Source: Polyangiaceae bacterium (lineage in GTDB: Bacteria; Myxococcota_A; Polyangia; Polyangiales; Polyangiaceae). From it: a stretch of 49,715 nucleotides of DNA. Position numbers and translations under genes: made by a program. The notes beneath the pieces are model-generated. The model was not told the origin of the DNA and searched no databases. It saw nothing but the letters and a program-made list of their open reading frames with translations. Of this stretch, positions 34,520 to 43,609 are shown one piece after another. Each line of letters opens with the position of its first letter. Position 1 is the first letter of the stretch. The stretch covers positions 1-49,715 of the forward strand of contig WQZB01000034.1 in the NCBI GenBank assembly GCA_009780955.1, read 5' to 3'.

Positions 34520-37297
34520 CTAATGAGCAGCACCCCAATTCTTCCCCTGCCCTATGTCGACGACCAGCGGCACATCGAGCACAAGTGCGGTCTCCATCGC
34601 CTCTTTGATCCGACTGGCGGCCTCGTCGAAAAGTCCTTCCGGTACCTCGAAAACGAGTTCATCGTGCACCGTTAGGATCATGCGCGCACCTGGCACGACG
34701 TCGCCTGCGCCAAGCTTGATCATCGCAAGCTTGAGAATGTCCGCCGCCGTGCCCTGAATCGGTGTGTTCTTGGCAACGCGTTCGGCTTCGAAGCGCAGGC
34801 CGCGGTTGCCCGAGTGCAGGTTTGGCAAAAAGCGCCGACGCCCAAGGATGGTTCGCACCGCCTCGCCGCTTCGTGCTTTTTCCACCGTGCGCGCCATGAA
34901 GTTGCGCACGCCCACGAAGCGCTTGAAATATGCCTCGATGAACCGCGCGGCATCGGGGCGTGATATTCCAAGCTCGCGCGCAAGTCGCGACTCACCCATG
35001 CCGTAGATGAGACCAAAGTTGATCGCCTTCGCGCGGCGACGCATTTCGCTCGTGACTTCCGAGCGAGGAACGTCGAATACGAGCGAGGCAGTGTGCGCAT
35101 GAACGTCAAGCTTGTCGCGAAACGCGCGCGCGAGCTCCTCGTCTTTGGCAAGATGTGCGAGCACGCGAAGCTCGATTTGCGAATAGTCCGCACTCACGAT
35201 CACGAAGCCATCAGGGGCGACGAATGCCGATCGCACGAGGCGCCCGACGTTCGAGCGGACAGGAATGTTCTGCAAGTTGGGCTCGGTCGACGACAAGCGC
35301 CCGGTTGCAGTCACGGCTTGCTCGAAGCGGGTGTGAATGCGCCCCGTTGCCGGATTGACCGCGCGCGGAAGCCCCTCGAGATAGGTTCCCTTTAGCTTGT
35401 CGAGCTCGCGGTAGTCGAGAATCACTTGCGGCAGCGGGTGCTTGTCGGCGAGCTCGTCGAGCACGGCTGCGTCGGTCGAGCGACCGCCCTTGGCCGTGCG
35501 CTTGACCACTGGCAGCTCGAGCTCGTCGAACAAAATGGTTTCGAGCTGGTCGCGCGATCGAATCGCAAATTTGTGGCCTATACACTCGTGCGCCTTTTCT
35601 TCGAGCGCCGCACACTCCGCGTCGACCTGCACGGCAATGGCCGCGAGCTTCGAAGTGTCCACGAGCACGCCTTTTTGCTCCATCATGGAAAGCACACGCG
35701 AAAGAGGCAGCTCCAAGTCTTCGTAGAGTGATCCAAGTCCTTCGGCGCCGAGGCGCGCATCGAGCCGCACGGCGAGCGAGAGCGCGATCGCTGCAGGCGC
35801 GGCTCCGAACGAGGTTGCGCGATCGATGTCGAGCTGGTCAAAGGCAACGCGATCGCTTTTTTTCTTTGCGGTGGCCGCCTCGTCGTAAACCGCGAGCTCG
35901 GTGCCGAACTCGCGCCGCACAAGGTCTTGCAAGCCGTTTGGCGACTCGGGATCAAGAAGGTAAGCGGCAAGTAGCGGATCCGACACTTTGCCTTCGATAC
36001 GAAGGCCGTGGCAAAAAAGAATGTTTTGTGCGCGCTTGATGTCGTACGTAACCTTGCGCACGTTCGGGTCGGCCATGGTTGGTGCAAGCACCCGAGAGAG
36101 GTCGCTCCAGCGCAGTTGCGCTGGAGCGCCAAGATAACGATGCTGAATTGGCACGTACGTGGCTTCGCCGTCACCGGCCGAAAGCCCAACGCCGATGATG
36201 TCGGCACGCATCGGATCGGGCGAGCTGCCCACAACGGAAATTCCGAGCGCACCGCGCGCTGTAGCAACGGCTAGCACCCGAGAGACTTCGGCGGTCGTGA
36301 GCGCATACCGAGCGGCGTGCACGGTCGGCAAAGCGGCAGGAGCTTGTTGCGACGGCGCAACCGACTCCGTAGCTTGCGTGGCGCCAATTCGATCGAGCAG
36401 ACGAGTGAACTCGAGCTCGACAAAAAGCTTGCGAAGCCCCGCAACGTCCGCGCCGCCATATTGCAAATGGTCCCTGTTCCATTCGATGGGAACGTCAGCC
36501 TTGAGCGTTACAAGTTCGCGCGAAACGCGCGCATCGGCCTCGTGCGCTTCGAGCATGGCTCGTAGTTTTGGGCGCTTGATCGAGTCGATGTGCCGGTAGA
36601 TGCCGTCGAAGCTTCCATGTTCGCGAAGCAGGTCGGCCGCGGTCTTTGGGCCAACGCTCGGTACACCGGGAATGTTGTCCGATGTATCGCCGGTCAATGC
36701 GAGCAAGTCGCCAAGTTGGCTCGGAGGCACGCCAAATTTCTCTTCGACTTCGACAGGGCCATACGTCCGATCGCGCATGGAATCCCATACGAGAACGCGC
36801 TCGTCGGTATCGCGTACGAGCTGCATGAGATCCTTGTCGGCGCTTACGATGACGACGACGAGTCCCTCGCGGACGGCGCGCCCCACCACGGCTGCGATGA
36901 GGTCGTCGGCCTCCATCGCATCGGCTCGGTAAACGGGAATGTTGTACGCGCGCACGATCTGCTCGCAGCGAACGATCTGCTGGGACAAATCCGGCGGCGC
37001 CGGCGGACGCGTTGCCTTGTATCGTGCATCGATTTGCTTACGGAAGCTGGGACTGCCCGAGTCCATGGCCACGGCGAGCATTGCGGGGCGGCGTTCGCCC
37101 ACAATCTTCTGCAGCATGTTGACGGTGCCCATCACCGCATGCGTGACTTCTCCCTTCGAGTTCGAAAGCGGAGATATCGCGTGGTAGGCTCGAAAAACGT
37201 ATCCCGAAAGATCGACGAGGTAGAGAACGTCCGGACTCCCCGGTGGAGGAAGCAACGCACGGCTCGTGGGGCTGGAGGTTTTGGACACGCCGTACAC
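34520..37297 (-). CDS. polA: DNA polymerase I
   Basis: About 925 residues: N-terminal 5'-3' exonuclease (DVLYLVDLSGYVFRAYHA onward, with DALE-type metal sites, e.g. YRADAMEADDLIAAVV and SADKDLMQLV), a central 3'-5' exonuclease-like domain, and a C-terminal polymerase domain with motif A DYSQIELRVLAHLAKD, the O-helix RRRAKAINFGLIYGMG and motif C TVHDELVFEVP. In the central domain the first proofreading motif (DxE) is absent (the region reads ALGISVVGSSPD), so editing is probably lost. No ATG fits; GTG 37297 (or 37288) gives the expected N-terminus and avoids overlapping the divergent gene. It acts in repair and Okazaki fragment processing. Confidence 0.93.
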   Translation of the reverse strand: MYGVSKTSSPTSRALLPPPGSPDVLYLVDLSGYVFRAYHAISPLSNSKGEVTHAVMGTVNMLQKIVGERRPAMLAVAMDSGSPSFRKQIDARYKATRPPAPPDLSQQIVRCEQIVRAYNIPVYRADAMEADDLIAAVVGRAVREGLVVVIVSADKDLMQLVRDTDERVLVWDSMRDRTYGPVEVEEKFGVPPSQLGDLLALTGDTSDNIPGVPSVGPKTAADLLREHGSFDGIYRHIDSIKRPKLRAMLEAHEADARVSRELVTLKADVPIEWNRDHLQYGGADVAGLRKLFVELEFTRLLDRIGATQATESVAPSQQAPAALPTVHAARYALTTAEVSRVLAVATARGALGISVVGSSPDPMRADIIGVGLSAGDGEATYVPIQHRYLGAPAQLRWSDLSRVLAPTMADPNVRKVTYDIKRAQNILFCHGLRIEGKVSDPLLAAYLLDPESPNGLQDLVRREFGTELAVYDEAATAKKKSDRVAFDQLDIDRATSFGAAPAAIALSLAVRLDARLGAEGLGSLYEDLELPLSRVLSMMEQKGVLVDTSKLAAIAVQVDAECAALEEKAHECIGHKFAIRSRDQLETILFDELELPVVKRTAKGGRSTDAAVLDELADKHPLPQVILDYRELDKLKGTYLEGLPRAVNPATGRIHTRFEQAVTATGRLSSTEPNLQNIPVRSNVGRLVRSAFVAPDGFVIVSADYSQIELRVLAHLAKDEELARAFRDKLDVHAHTASLVFDVPRSEVTSEMRRRAKAINFGLIYGMGESRLARELGISRPDAARFIEAYFKRFVGVRNFMARTVEKARSGEAVRTILGRRRFLPNLHSGNRGLRFEAERVAKNTPIQGTAADILKLAMIKLGAGDVVPGARMILTVHDELVFEVPEGLFDEAASRIKEAMETALVLDVPLVVDIGQGKNWGAAH

Positions 37298-37404
37298 GCT
37301 AGTGCCGTTCGACAAAAGTGCTGAAAAAGACGACTTGCGCGCATTTTTCTCCTGAATCGTCCATTCGCGGACAACGAGGGACAACGAATTACAAGTTGGT
37401 GACA

Positions 37405-39036
37405 ATGCGCCGCGGCCCTCATGCTTCGCTGCCGCGCATGCAGGCTGCATTGTGTTTCGCGTACTTCGCCGTTCTGCTCCTTTTGGCGATGTACGGGCTT
37501 CACCGCTCGCATCTGGTGCTGACGGTTCTCAGGTATAGGGCCAAACTGCGCGCGCTACGCGACGGCACGCCGCCGCTCTCACTTCAAGTCGATCCGGCAA
37601 CGCTACCGCGCGTGACGATTCAGCTTCCGCTCTTCAACGAAGCAACCGTCGTCAACCGCCTGCTCGAGCAAACTGCACGTATGGTGTATCCGCGTAGCAA
37701 GCTCGAAATCCAGGTGCTCGACGACTCAACCGACGAGAGCCGTCCAATGGCCCGGTCGAAGGTTCAAGCCCTTGCAGCCTCGCCGCCGTCGCTTCCTGAA
37801 GGCACACGCGCTGACTGGCAAGGAGATCTCGACATCGTCTACCTTTATCGCGCTCGTCGCACGGGTTACAAAGCGGGCGCGCTCAACGCCGGTCTAAAGG
37901 TCGCGAAAGGCGAGCTCGTCGCTATTTTTGATGCAGACTTTGTCCCGAAAGAAACGTTTCTGCTCGACTTGGTCCCGCACTTTGTCGCCGACGCCCGGGT
38001 GGGCATGGTCCAAGCGCGATGGGGCCACATGAACCGCGAGTTGTCGTGGCTCACCCGCGTGCAGGCGCTCATGCTCGACGGTCACCACCTCGTCGAAAAC
38101 CGCGCGCGCTCAGCGGCCGGCTGGCTTTTCAACTTCTCGGGCACGGGCGGCATGTGGCGCCGCGCAGCCATCGACCAAAGCGGCGGCTGGCAGCACGATA
38201 CGCTAACCGAAGATCTCGATCTGTCGTACCGCGCGCAAATGGCAGGATGGAAGTTCGTCTACCGCGAAGACGTGGTCACGCCAGCCGAGCTGCCAGAAGA
38301 CGTCAGCGCGCTGCGCGCGCAGCAGTTTCGCTGGGCCAAAGGAACTGTGCAAACTGCACGCAAATTGATGAAGCGCGTGATGACGGCACGCGAGCTCACG
38401 CTCATGCAGCGCATCGAAGCGTTTTTTCACATGACGCCGCACTTCGCGTACCCGCTGATGGTGGTTCTGAGCGTGCTGCTCTTGCCGGCGCTCGTGCTCA
38501 TGCCCGCAACGAACCCGATCACGATGCTCCTCATCGACCTGCCTCTTTGCATCGGCACGACCGGATCGCTGCTCGCCTTTTACGCCATGGCGGAAGCCGC
38601 GCAAGGCAGAAAGCGCATGGACGCCGTGCGCACGTTACCGGCGTTGCTTGCGCTCGGAGCAGGGCTTGCCCCGCACTTGTCAAAGGCCGTCTTCGAAGGG
38701 CTTCGTTCCATGTCCGGTGAGTTCGTTCGCACGCCCAAGCACGGCTTGGCCCATAGCCGTCGCTACCGCGCGCGCGCCGATCTGCCCATGGTCGAAATGG
38801 CACTTTCGCTTGTGTCGTTCGGCAGCATCATCGCATCGATCACGACCGGTCACTGGTTCGCAACACCGTTTGCGATGCTCTTCATGGTTGGTTACGGCTA
38901 CGTCGCCGTGCTCGTTGCGAGCGAGCAGCTCGCACGCCGCAAAGCCGCACGTCTCGCGCCGGCACCATCAGCGCAAGGGCAAGAACGGGACGCAATTCCA
39001 CATTCTTCATCGAGCACGGAAGAGCTAGCAGCCTGA
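37405..39036 (+). CDS. Processive GT2 glycosyltransferase (CesA/Csl-like)
   Basis: 543 residues. An N-terminal membrane segment precedes a GT2 domain starting VTIQLPLFNEATVV. VLDDSTDES holds the first Asp, FDADFVP the DxD metal site, TEDLDLSYR the catalytic-base Asp, and QQFRWAKG the Q-X2-RW motif of processive beta-glycan synthases. Several C-terminal membrane segments (~370-540) form the translocation channel. Overall it resembles plant CslA/CslC-like beta-mannan/glucan synthases and their bacterial relatives. It probably makes an exported polysaccharide. It is divergent from polA; ATG 37438 is an alternative start. Confidence 0.88.
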   Translation: MRRGPHASLPRMQAALCFAYFAVLLLLAMYGLHRSHLVLTVLRYRAKLRALRDGTPPLSLQVDPATLPRVTIQLPLFNEATVVNRLLEQTARMVYPRSKLEIQVLDDSTDESRPMARSKVQALAASPPSLPEGTRADWQGDLDIVYLYRARRTGYKAGALNAGLKVAKGELVAIFDADFVPKETFLLDLVPHFVADARVGMVQARWGHMNRELSWLTRVQALMLDGHHLVENRARSAAGWLFNFSGTGGMWRRAAIDQSGGWQHDTLTEDLDLSYRAQMAGWKFVYREDVVTPAELPEDVSALRAQQFRWAKGTVQTARKLMKRVMTARELTLMQRIEAFFHMTPHFAYPLMVVLSVLLLPALVLMPATNPITMLLIDLPLCIGTTGSLLAFYAMAEAAQGRKRMDAVRTLPALLALGAGLAPHLSKAVFEGLRSMSGEFVRTPKHGLAHSRRYRARADLPMVEMALSLVSFGSIIASITTGHWFATPFAMLFMVGYGYVAVLVASEQLARRKAARLAPAPSAQGQERDAIPHSSSSTEELAA

Positions 39037-39209
39037 TCTGCTTATTCCCTATGCGATGGTAAGGTGCCGCATACACCGGGTTTGCAGTCGCGCCCAAGGG
39101 CAGCTATCATTCTTGAATTCTTGCGAGTGTTGACCCCGGTCGTTTGGCCGCTGTCAACCGCGCAAGGCCCACGCAGGAACGCGGAAACAACATCGGGGTG
39201 GAGACGATC

Positions 39210-39695
39210 ATGACGAAGGCCGAGATCGTCCAGGCGCTTTACGCAAAAGTCGGAGGCTTATCGAAGAAAGAGTCGGCGGACATCGTCGATCTCGTCTTCG
39301 AAATGATGAAGGAAACACTGAGCCGCGGAGAAAAGATCAAAATCAGCGGCTTTGGGAACTTCGTCCTCCGCGACAAGCGGCAAAGGCCGGGGCGTAATCC
39401 GCAAACCGGCGACCCAATCCGAATCAGTGAGCGTCGTGTGCTCACTTTCAAGGCGAGCCAAATTCTCAAGCAAGCGCTGAACCAAAAGCACGTCGCGTCC
39501 ATGCTACCGAGCGGCTCTGCCATTGGCGGCGTCTCCATGAGCGCCGGCAGCAGCGGTATGGGTACGGGCAGCGCGAACGCAGTTAGTGGGGCAATCGGGC
39601 CCAACGGGGCGAACGGACCTAGCGGGATTGCGGCCTCATCTTTCATTGCAACGTCCGTTGCTGCGGTTGCCGACACACTGAATCTGAAAGAGTGA
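39210..39695 (+). CDS. ihfA: Integration host factor alpha-like protein with long tail
   Basis: 161 residues. Residues 1-91 form a standard HU/IHF DNA-bending domain: MTKAEIVQALYAK, KISGFGNFVLRDK, and the DNA-intercalating arm RPGRNPQTGDPI with its conserved Pro, then RRVLTFKASQILKQALN. The start is decided by GGAG seven bases upstream of ATG 39210. Residues ~92-161 are an extra Gly/Ser/Ala/Asn-rich tail not found in E. coli IHF (99 aa). It would pair with IHF-beta or act as a homodimer in nucleoid architecture and sigma-54 promoter bending; a sigma-54 activator is encoded 2.9 kb downstream. It overlaps the next gene by 4 bp (GTGA). Confidence 0.9.
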   Translation: MTKAEIVQALYAKVGGLSKKESADIVDLVFEMMKETLSRGEKIKISGFGNFVLRDKRQRPGRNPQTGDPIRISERRVLTFKASQILKQALNQKHVASMLPSGSAIGGVSMSAGSSGMGTGSANAVSGAIGPNGANGPSGIAASSFIATSVAAVADTLNLKE

Positions 39696-40342
39696 TTCTT
39701 CCAACCATTACCTTCGAGCCACCGCGCCCACCGCCGTCGTGGGTCGCGACCGAAATCGCGCAGCCTGCGCTCCCTGGTGCGGGCGGCTCGTCGTTTTCGT
39801 CGTGGGTTGCCCAGCGCTCGGAAGACGGCCAGCACACGCTCGTTGCCGGTTGCGTAGCCACACCAATCCCGGGCTGGGTCGAACCGATGCGCCGTCCTGC
39901 CATGGCACGAACGACCGGGCTCATTCTCGCAACCGCCGAGCGCATCGTTGCGAGCCCCGTCGTTGTCACGAGCGATACCGGCAATGTCTTGGAGCTGACA
40001 GTTGCTGGCTCGCCTGCAGGCACACGAGCTTCGGCCTACGCGCGAAGGTTCATTGCCTTTGGCGACTCTGCTGCCAACGACAACGAGCATAAGATTTTCA
40101 CGTGCTACTTCGTTTGCGGTAGCAAAGCGGCCGATGCAAAGCCCCTCGACGCATGCGCTGAAATCGCCGCGCGTGCCGAATTGCGCGGAGGTGCACTGCC
40201 ACCTGCTCCAGGGCTCGCGCTCTCGACCATCGCGTGGTTGGTCCACCACGCGCGCCAAACAGTCCTTGGCGGCGGGGCTGTCGTTGCCACTGCGGGGCTG
40301 CTCGCCATCGTGACTCGACGCAAGCCCCGCGCGCGAATTTGA
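39692..40342 (+). CDS. Unknown protein coupled to ihfA, C-terminal anchor
   Basis: 216 residues starting at GTG 39692, overlapping the ihfA stop. No family recognised. The N-terminal ~190 residues are soluble, with WVAQRSEDGQHTLVAGCVA, VLELTVAGSPAGTRASAYARRFIAF and Cys-containing TCYFVC segments that suggest a compact beta-rich domain. One hydrophobic helix near the end (TVLGGGAVVATAGLLAIV, ~190-207) is followed by RRKPRARI, so it would be a tail-anchored membrane protein facing the cytoplasm. Coupled translation suggests co-expression with IHF but not a shared function. Confidence 0.6.
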   Translation: MILPTITFEPPRPPPSWVATEIAQPALPGAGGSSFSSWVAQRSEDGQHTLVAGCVATPIPGWVEPMRRPAMARTTGLILATAERIVASPVVVTSDTGNVLELTVAGSPAGTRASAYARRFIAFGDSAANDNEHKIFTCYFVCGSKAADAKPLDACAEIAARAELRGGALPPAPGLALSTIAWLVHHARQTVLGGGAVVATAGLLAIVTRRKPRARI

Positions 40343-40397
40343 TCGGGAACGCGCAGCGCGGGACGAAGTCCCGGCAGTCATGTTAGAAGCGCGCCCC

Positions 40398-42563
40398 ATG
40401 GTCAAGCGCCGAAAAGCTCGTAGCGCGCTCGTTGTCGCCGTTTCGGCGTTGGCACTCTGGACTTCCCCCGCGGCAGCACAAAAGCCCGCACCCGAGCCCG
40501 CACCCGCAGCAGCGCCTAGCCCAGCCCCCAGCCCTGCGCCCTCCCCTGCCGGCGCTGCGCAGCCTGCCGAGCCCGCAGCAAAACCCACCCAGCAGCCCGC
40601 CACGCCAGCAGCACCGCCGTCACCTAAAGTCGACGCAACGCCAACGGGGTCTACGAGCAGCGCAGGAAGGCTCATGCCAAGCGAACCCGCGCCCCCCATG
40701 CAACCCACGGCCACGCAGCCAACGCAATCAGGCGGCGCACGGCCCGCCGTGGATACAACGAGTGACGAGCAGAAACTCATGAACCAAGGCCGCGAGCGGC
40801 CCATGGGCAATGGTTTCGTAACAGGGAACCCGACCGAGATTTACAGCGAAGACTGGTGGAGCCACACGCGGCCGACCATTGAAATGCACGGTTACTTTCG
40901 CACGCGCGGCGAGCTTTTTCACAACTTCACGCTCGGCCGCCACGAGGTGCCTACGAGCTCTCAGGTTCTTTGGCCGCAACCGCTCGACCAAAGCTATGGC
41001 GTGGCAACGACAGGGGTGCGCCAGCAAGTGCTGCTTTGCGGAAGCAGCGGCACCGGCGAATGCATGGACAAAACGCAATCAACGGCGAACCTTCGCTTGC
41101 GCCTCAACCCGGAGATTCACATCTCGGACAACCTGCGAATTCTAACGCAAGTCGACTTGCTCGATAACTTGGTGCTCGGCTCAACGCCAGATGCCTACGC
41201 CATGAAGCCTGGCACAAGCACCAGCGGCTATGTGAACGCCGGTTACAACGCCTACGCACCCCTCGGCGCATTCTCGACGACGCAGGGGCCACCGACCGCT
41301 GGCGTCAACAGCTACCAAAACTCGATCAACGTGCAGCGCGTGTGGGCGGAATACATGACACCCGTTGGGCAGCTTCGCTTCGGCCGAATGCCCAACCACT
41401 GGGGTCTCGGCATGGTCATGAACTCGGGCGACTGCCTCGATTGCGACTACCAGTCGAACATCGATCGCATCATGTTCGTCTCGGGGATCAAGTCGCTCGA
41501 TTTGTATTTCGGCGGAGCATGGGATTTCGTTTCGAGCGGCCCCACCAATGCCTCGCCATACGATGTGTACGGAGGACAACCGTACAATACGTCGAACCTC
41601 AACAACGTCAACGAGTGGGCCGCTTTCGTCGCACACCGCACGAATCCCGATCTTCAGCGCCTCAAGCTCGCTCGCAACGAGGTCGTTCTCAACGGTGGTC
41701 TCTATGCCCAATATCGCTCGCAGTACATCGATGTGGCTTCGAACCAAACGCCCATCACGGTCGACACGTCCACCACGTCGGCCAACAACGGCATGGAAGC
41801 GCGTCGCTTTTGGTCCTTCACGCCGGACTTGTGGCTTCAATTCCTTTGGAACAAGCTGCGTATCGAGGCAGAACTCGCGACAATCTGGGGGTCGATTGGC
41901 TATTCGCCGGCGTCGAACGACATCAGCGATCCGGTGAAAATTCGTCAATGGGGTCTTGCCACGCAAGTCGAATATCGCACGGTCGAAGACAAGCTCCGAT
42001 TGCAGTTCGGCGTCGGTTGGGCAAGCGGCGATCCGAACGTCGAGGGCCTGTCGCCGAATGCCAACACGACGCAGAATGGAATGGCGTCGCTTGCGCCGAA
42101 TGCGTCGATGACGACGTTCCGATTCCATCCCGCGTACCAGATCGATTACATCTTTTTCCGTCGCATTCTTACGCGTGTGGAAGGCGCCTATTACTTTCGC
42201 CCAAGCGTTGACTACGATTTCCTTCGCAGCCCCAATGGCCAAAAGTTCGGCGGCAGTGCTGCGGTTATCTGGAGCCGCGCAAGCGAATTCATGCAAACTC
42301 CCGGGAACAAACGCGATCTTGGCGTGGAGCTAGATGCGCAGCTTTATTACCAATCGAAAGACGGCACGCTAAACGACGACCCAAACAAGATGGGCGGCTT
42401 CTACGCAGCCTTGCAATATGGTGTTTTCTTCCCGCTTGGCGGTCTCGATTATCTGCCGGGTGTGCAAGGCACACTGACCGGCGCGGGAACGTCACCTCTG
42501 CTCCCCAATTACGATCTGTCGGCCGCGCAAACCGTTCGCCTCATTCTCGGCGTAATGTTCTAG
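40398..42563 (+). CDS. Large outer-membrane barrel, TIGR04551-like
   Basis: 721 residues. A signal peptide (SALVVAVSALALWTSPAAAQ) is followed by a Pro/Ala-rich stretch (~28-120) and then a long beta-strand region beginning DWWSHTRPTIEMHGYFRTRGE, which matches my memory of TIGR04551, an uncharacterised Myxococcota family. Aromatic-girdle strands continue to the end, and the last residue is Phe (LGVMF), as in porin-type barrels. LRFGRMPNHWGLGMVMNSGDCLDCDYQ resembles the phosphate-selective porin/OprP style. It is likely a passive or selective channel; the substrate is unknown. ATG 40380 is an alternative start. Confidence 0.72.
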   Translation: MVKRRKARSALVVAVSALALWTSPAAAQKPAPEPAPAAAPSPAPSPAPSPAGAAQPAEPAAKPTQQPATPAAPPSPKVDATPTGSTSSAGRLMPSEPAPPMQPTATQPTQSGGARPAVDTTSDEQKLMNQGRERPMGNGFVTGNPTEIYSEDWWSHTRPTIEMHGYFRTRGELFHNFTLGRHEVPTSSQVLWPQPLDQSYGVATTGVRQQVLLCGSSGTGECMDKTQSTANLRLRLNPEIHISDNLRILTQVDLLDNLVLGSTPDAYAMKPGTSTSGYVNAGYNAYAPLGAFSTTQGPPTAGVNSYQNSINVQRVWAEYMTPVGQLRFGRMPNHWGLGMVMNSGDCLDCDYQSNIDRIMFVSGIKSLDLYFGGAWDFVSSGPTNASPYDVYGGQPYNTSNLNNVNEWAAFVAHRTNPDLQRLKLARNEVVLNGGLYAQYRSQYIDVASNQTPITVDTSTTSANNGMEARRFWSFTPDLWLQFLWNKLRIEAELATIWGSIGYSPASNDISDPVKIRQWGLATQVEYRTVEDKLRLQFGVGWASGDPNVEGLSPNANTTQNGMASLAPNASMTTFRFHPAYQIDYIFFRRILTRVEGAYYFRPSVDYDFLRSPNGQKFGGSAAVIWSRASEFMQTPGNKRDLGVELDAQLYYQSKDGTLNDDPNKMGGFYAALQYGVFFPLGGLDYLPGVQGTLTGAGTSPLLPNYDLSAAQTVRLILGVMF

Positions 42564-42607
42564 CAGGGTGCTGAAAAATGGCGCGAGCGTAGCAGCTCGA
42601 ACGATTC

Positions 42608-43591
42608 ATGATGGCCAAGCTTCTCATCGTCGAGGATCCGCGCAACTTCAAAAATATCGTAGGCCGTTCGCGTCCCATCCGTGAAGTGCTCGGGCGCGTG
42701 GCGCGCATTGCGCCAACCGACGCCATTGTTCTCATCACAGGCGAAAGCGGCACAGGCAAAGAGCTTATTGCGAAAGCCATTCATGCGAACAGCAAGCGTA
42801 GTGGTCGTATGTTCGTGCCGGTCAACTGCGCGGCCATCACCGACACGCTGCTCGAGAGCGAGCTGTTCGGCCACGCCAAAGGTGCTTTCACCGGCGCGGT
42901 CAACGCGCGAAAGGGCCTATTCGAAGAAGCCGACGGCGGCACCTTCTTCTTCGATGAAATCGCCGAAACGTCGCTCGCATTTCAAGCAAAGCTTCTGCGC
43001 GCCATTCAAGAGAACGAAGTTCGGCGTGTGGGCGAGAATCGCCCCATCCAGGTCAACGTGCGCATCATCGCCGCGACCAACCAAGATCTTTTGACGGCCA
43101 TCGCGGAAAAGCGCTTCCGCCAAGATCTCTACTACCGCCTCAACGTCGCGCGCTTCCAACTGCCGGCGCTGCGCGACAGGCGCGAAGACTTGCCCGATCT
43201 GCTTTCGTACTTCCTCGACAAGTACAATCGCAAGATGCGCACCAAAGCGCGCCTCGACGAAGGCGTGCTCGAGGCCCTTGCCACCTACGACTTCCCAGGC
43301 AACATTCGCGAGCTCGAACACATGATCGAGCAAGCCGTCGCACTCGTGCAAGACGGAGTCATCACCTCGAGCGACATGCTGCCTGCCACGCGGCAAGCCG
43401 AGGTACGTCGAGGGCCGAACACCGGCCGAACGCTCGCCGAAGTGACCGACAACGCCGAACGCCAAGCCATTGAGATGGCGCTCCGCGAATACGCCGGAAA
43501 CCGCCCAAAAGTCGCCGAGGTGCTCAACATCTCGGTAACCACACTCTGGCGGAAGATGACCCGTCTTGGCATTACCTACGATGGACACTAA
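42608..43591 (+). CDS. Sigma-54-dependent activator lacking a receiver domain
   Basis: 327 residues. An AAA+ sigma-54 interaction domain (~15-240) has Walker A GESGTGKE (45-52), the sigma-54 contact loop GAFTGA (92-97) and Walker B FFFDE (~113-117), followed by a Fis-type helix-turn-helix (~285-320, [19 protein letters not shown]). There is no N-terminal sensory domain. The first ten residues ([10 protein letters not shown]) look like the first strand of a receiver joined directly to the AAA+ domain, as if an internal deletion removed the rest. Without a sensor it may be constitutively active or controlled by a partner. ATG 42611 is equally possible. Confidence 0.9.
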   Translation: MMAKLLIVEDPRNFKNIVGRSRPIREVLGRVARIAPTDAIVLITGESGTGKELIAKAIHANSKRSGRMFVPVNCAAITDTLLESELFGHAKGAFTGAVNARKGLFEEADGGTFFFDEIAETSLAFQAKLLRAIQENEVRRVGENRPIQVNVRIIAATNQDLLTAIAEKRFRQDLYYRLNVARFQLPALRDRREDLPDLLSYFLDKYNRKMRTKARLDEGVLEALATYDFPGNIRELEHMIEQAVALVQDGVITSSDMLPATRQAEVRRGPNTGRTLAEVTDNAERQAIEMALREYAGNRPKVAEVLNISVTTLWRKMTRLGITYDGH

Positions 43592-43609
43592 CTCGGATTA
43601 TTAAAGCGA

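Noticed and set aside
42564..42607. Sigma-54 promoter near the activator gene
   Set aside because: No TGGCAC-N5-TTGC-type pair was found here or in the other gaps that I checked.
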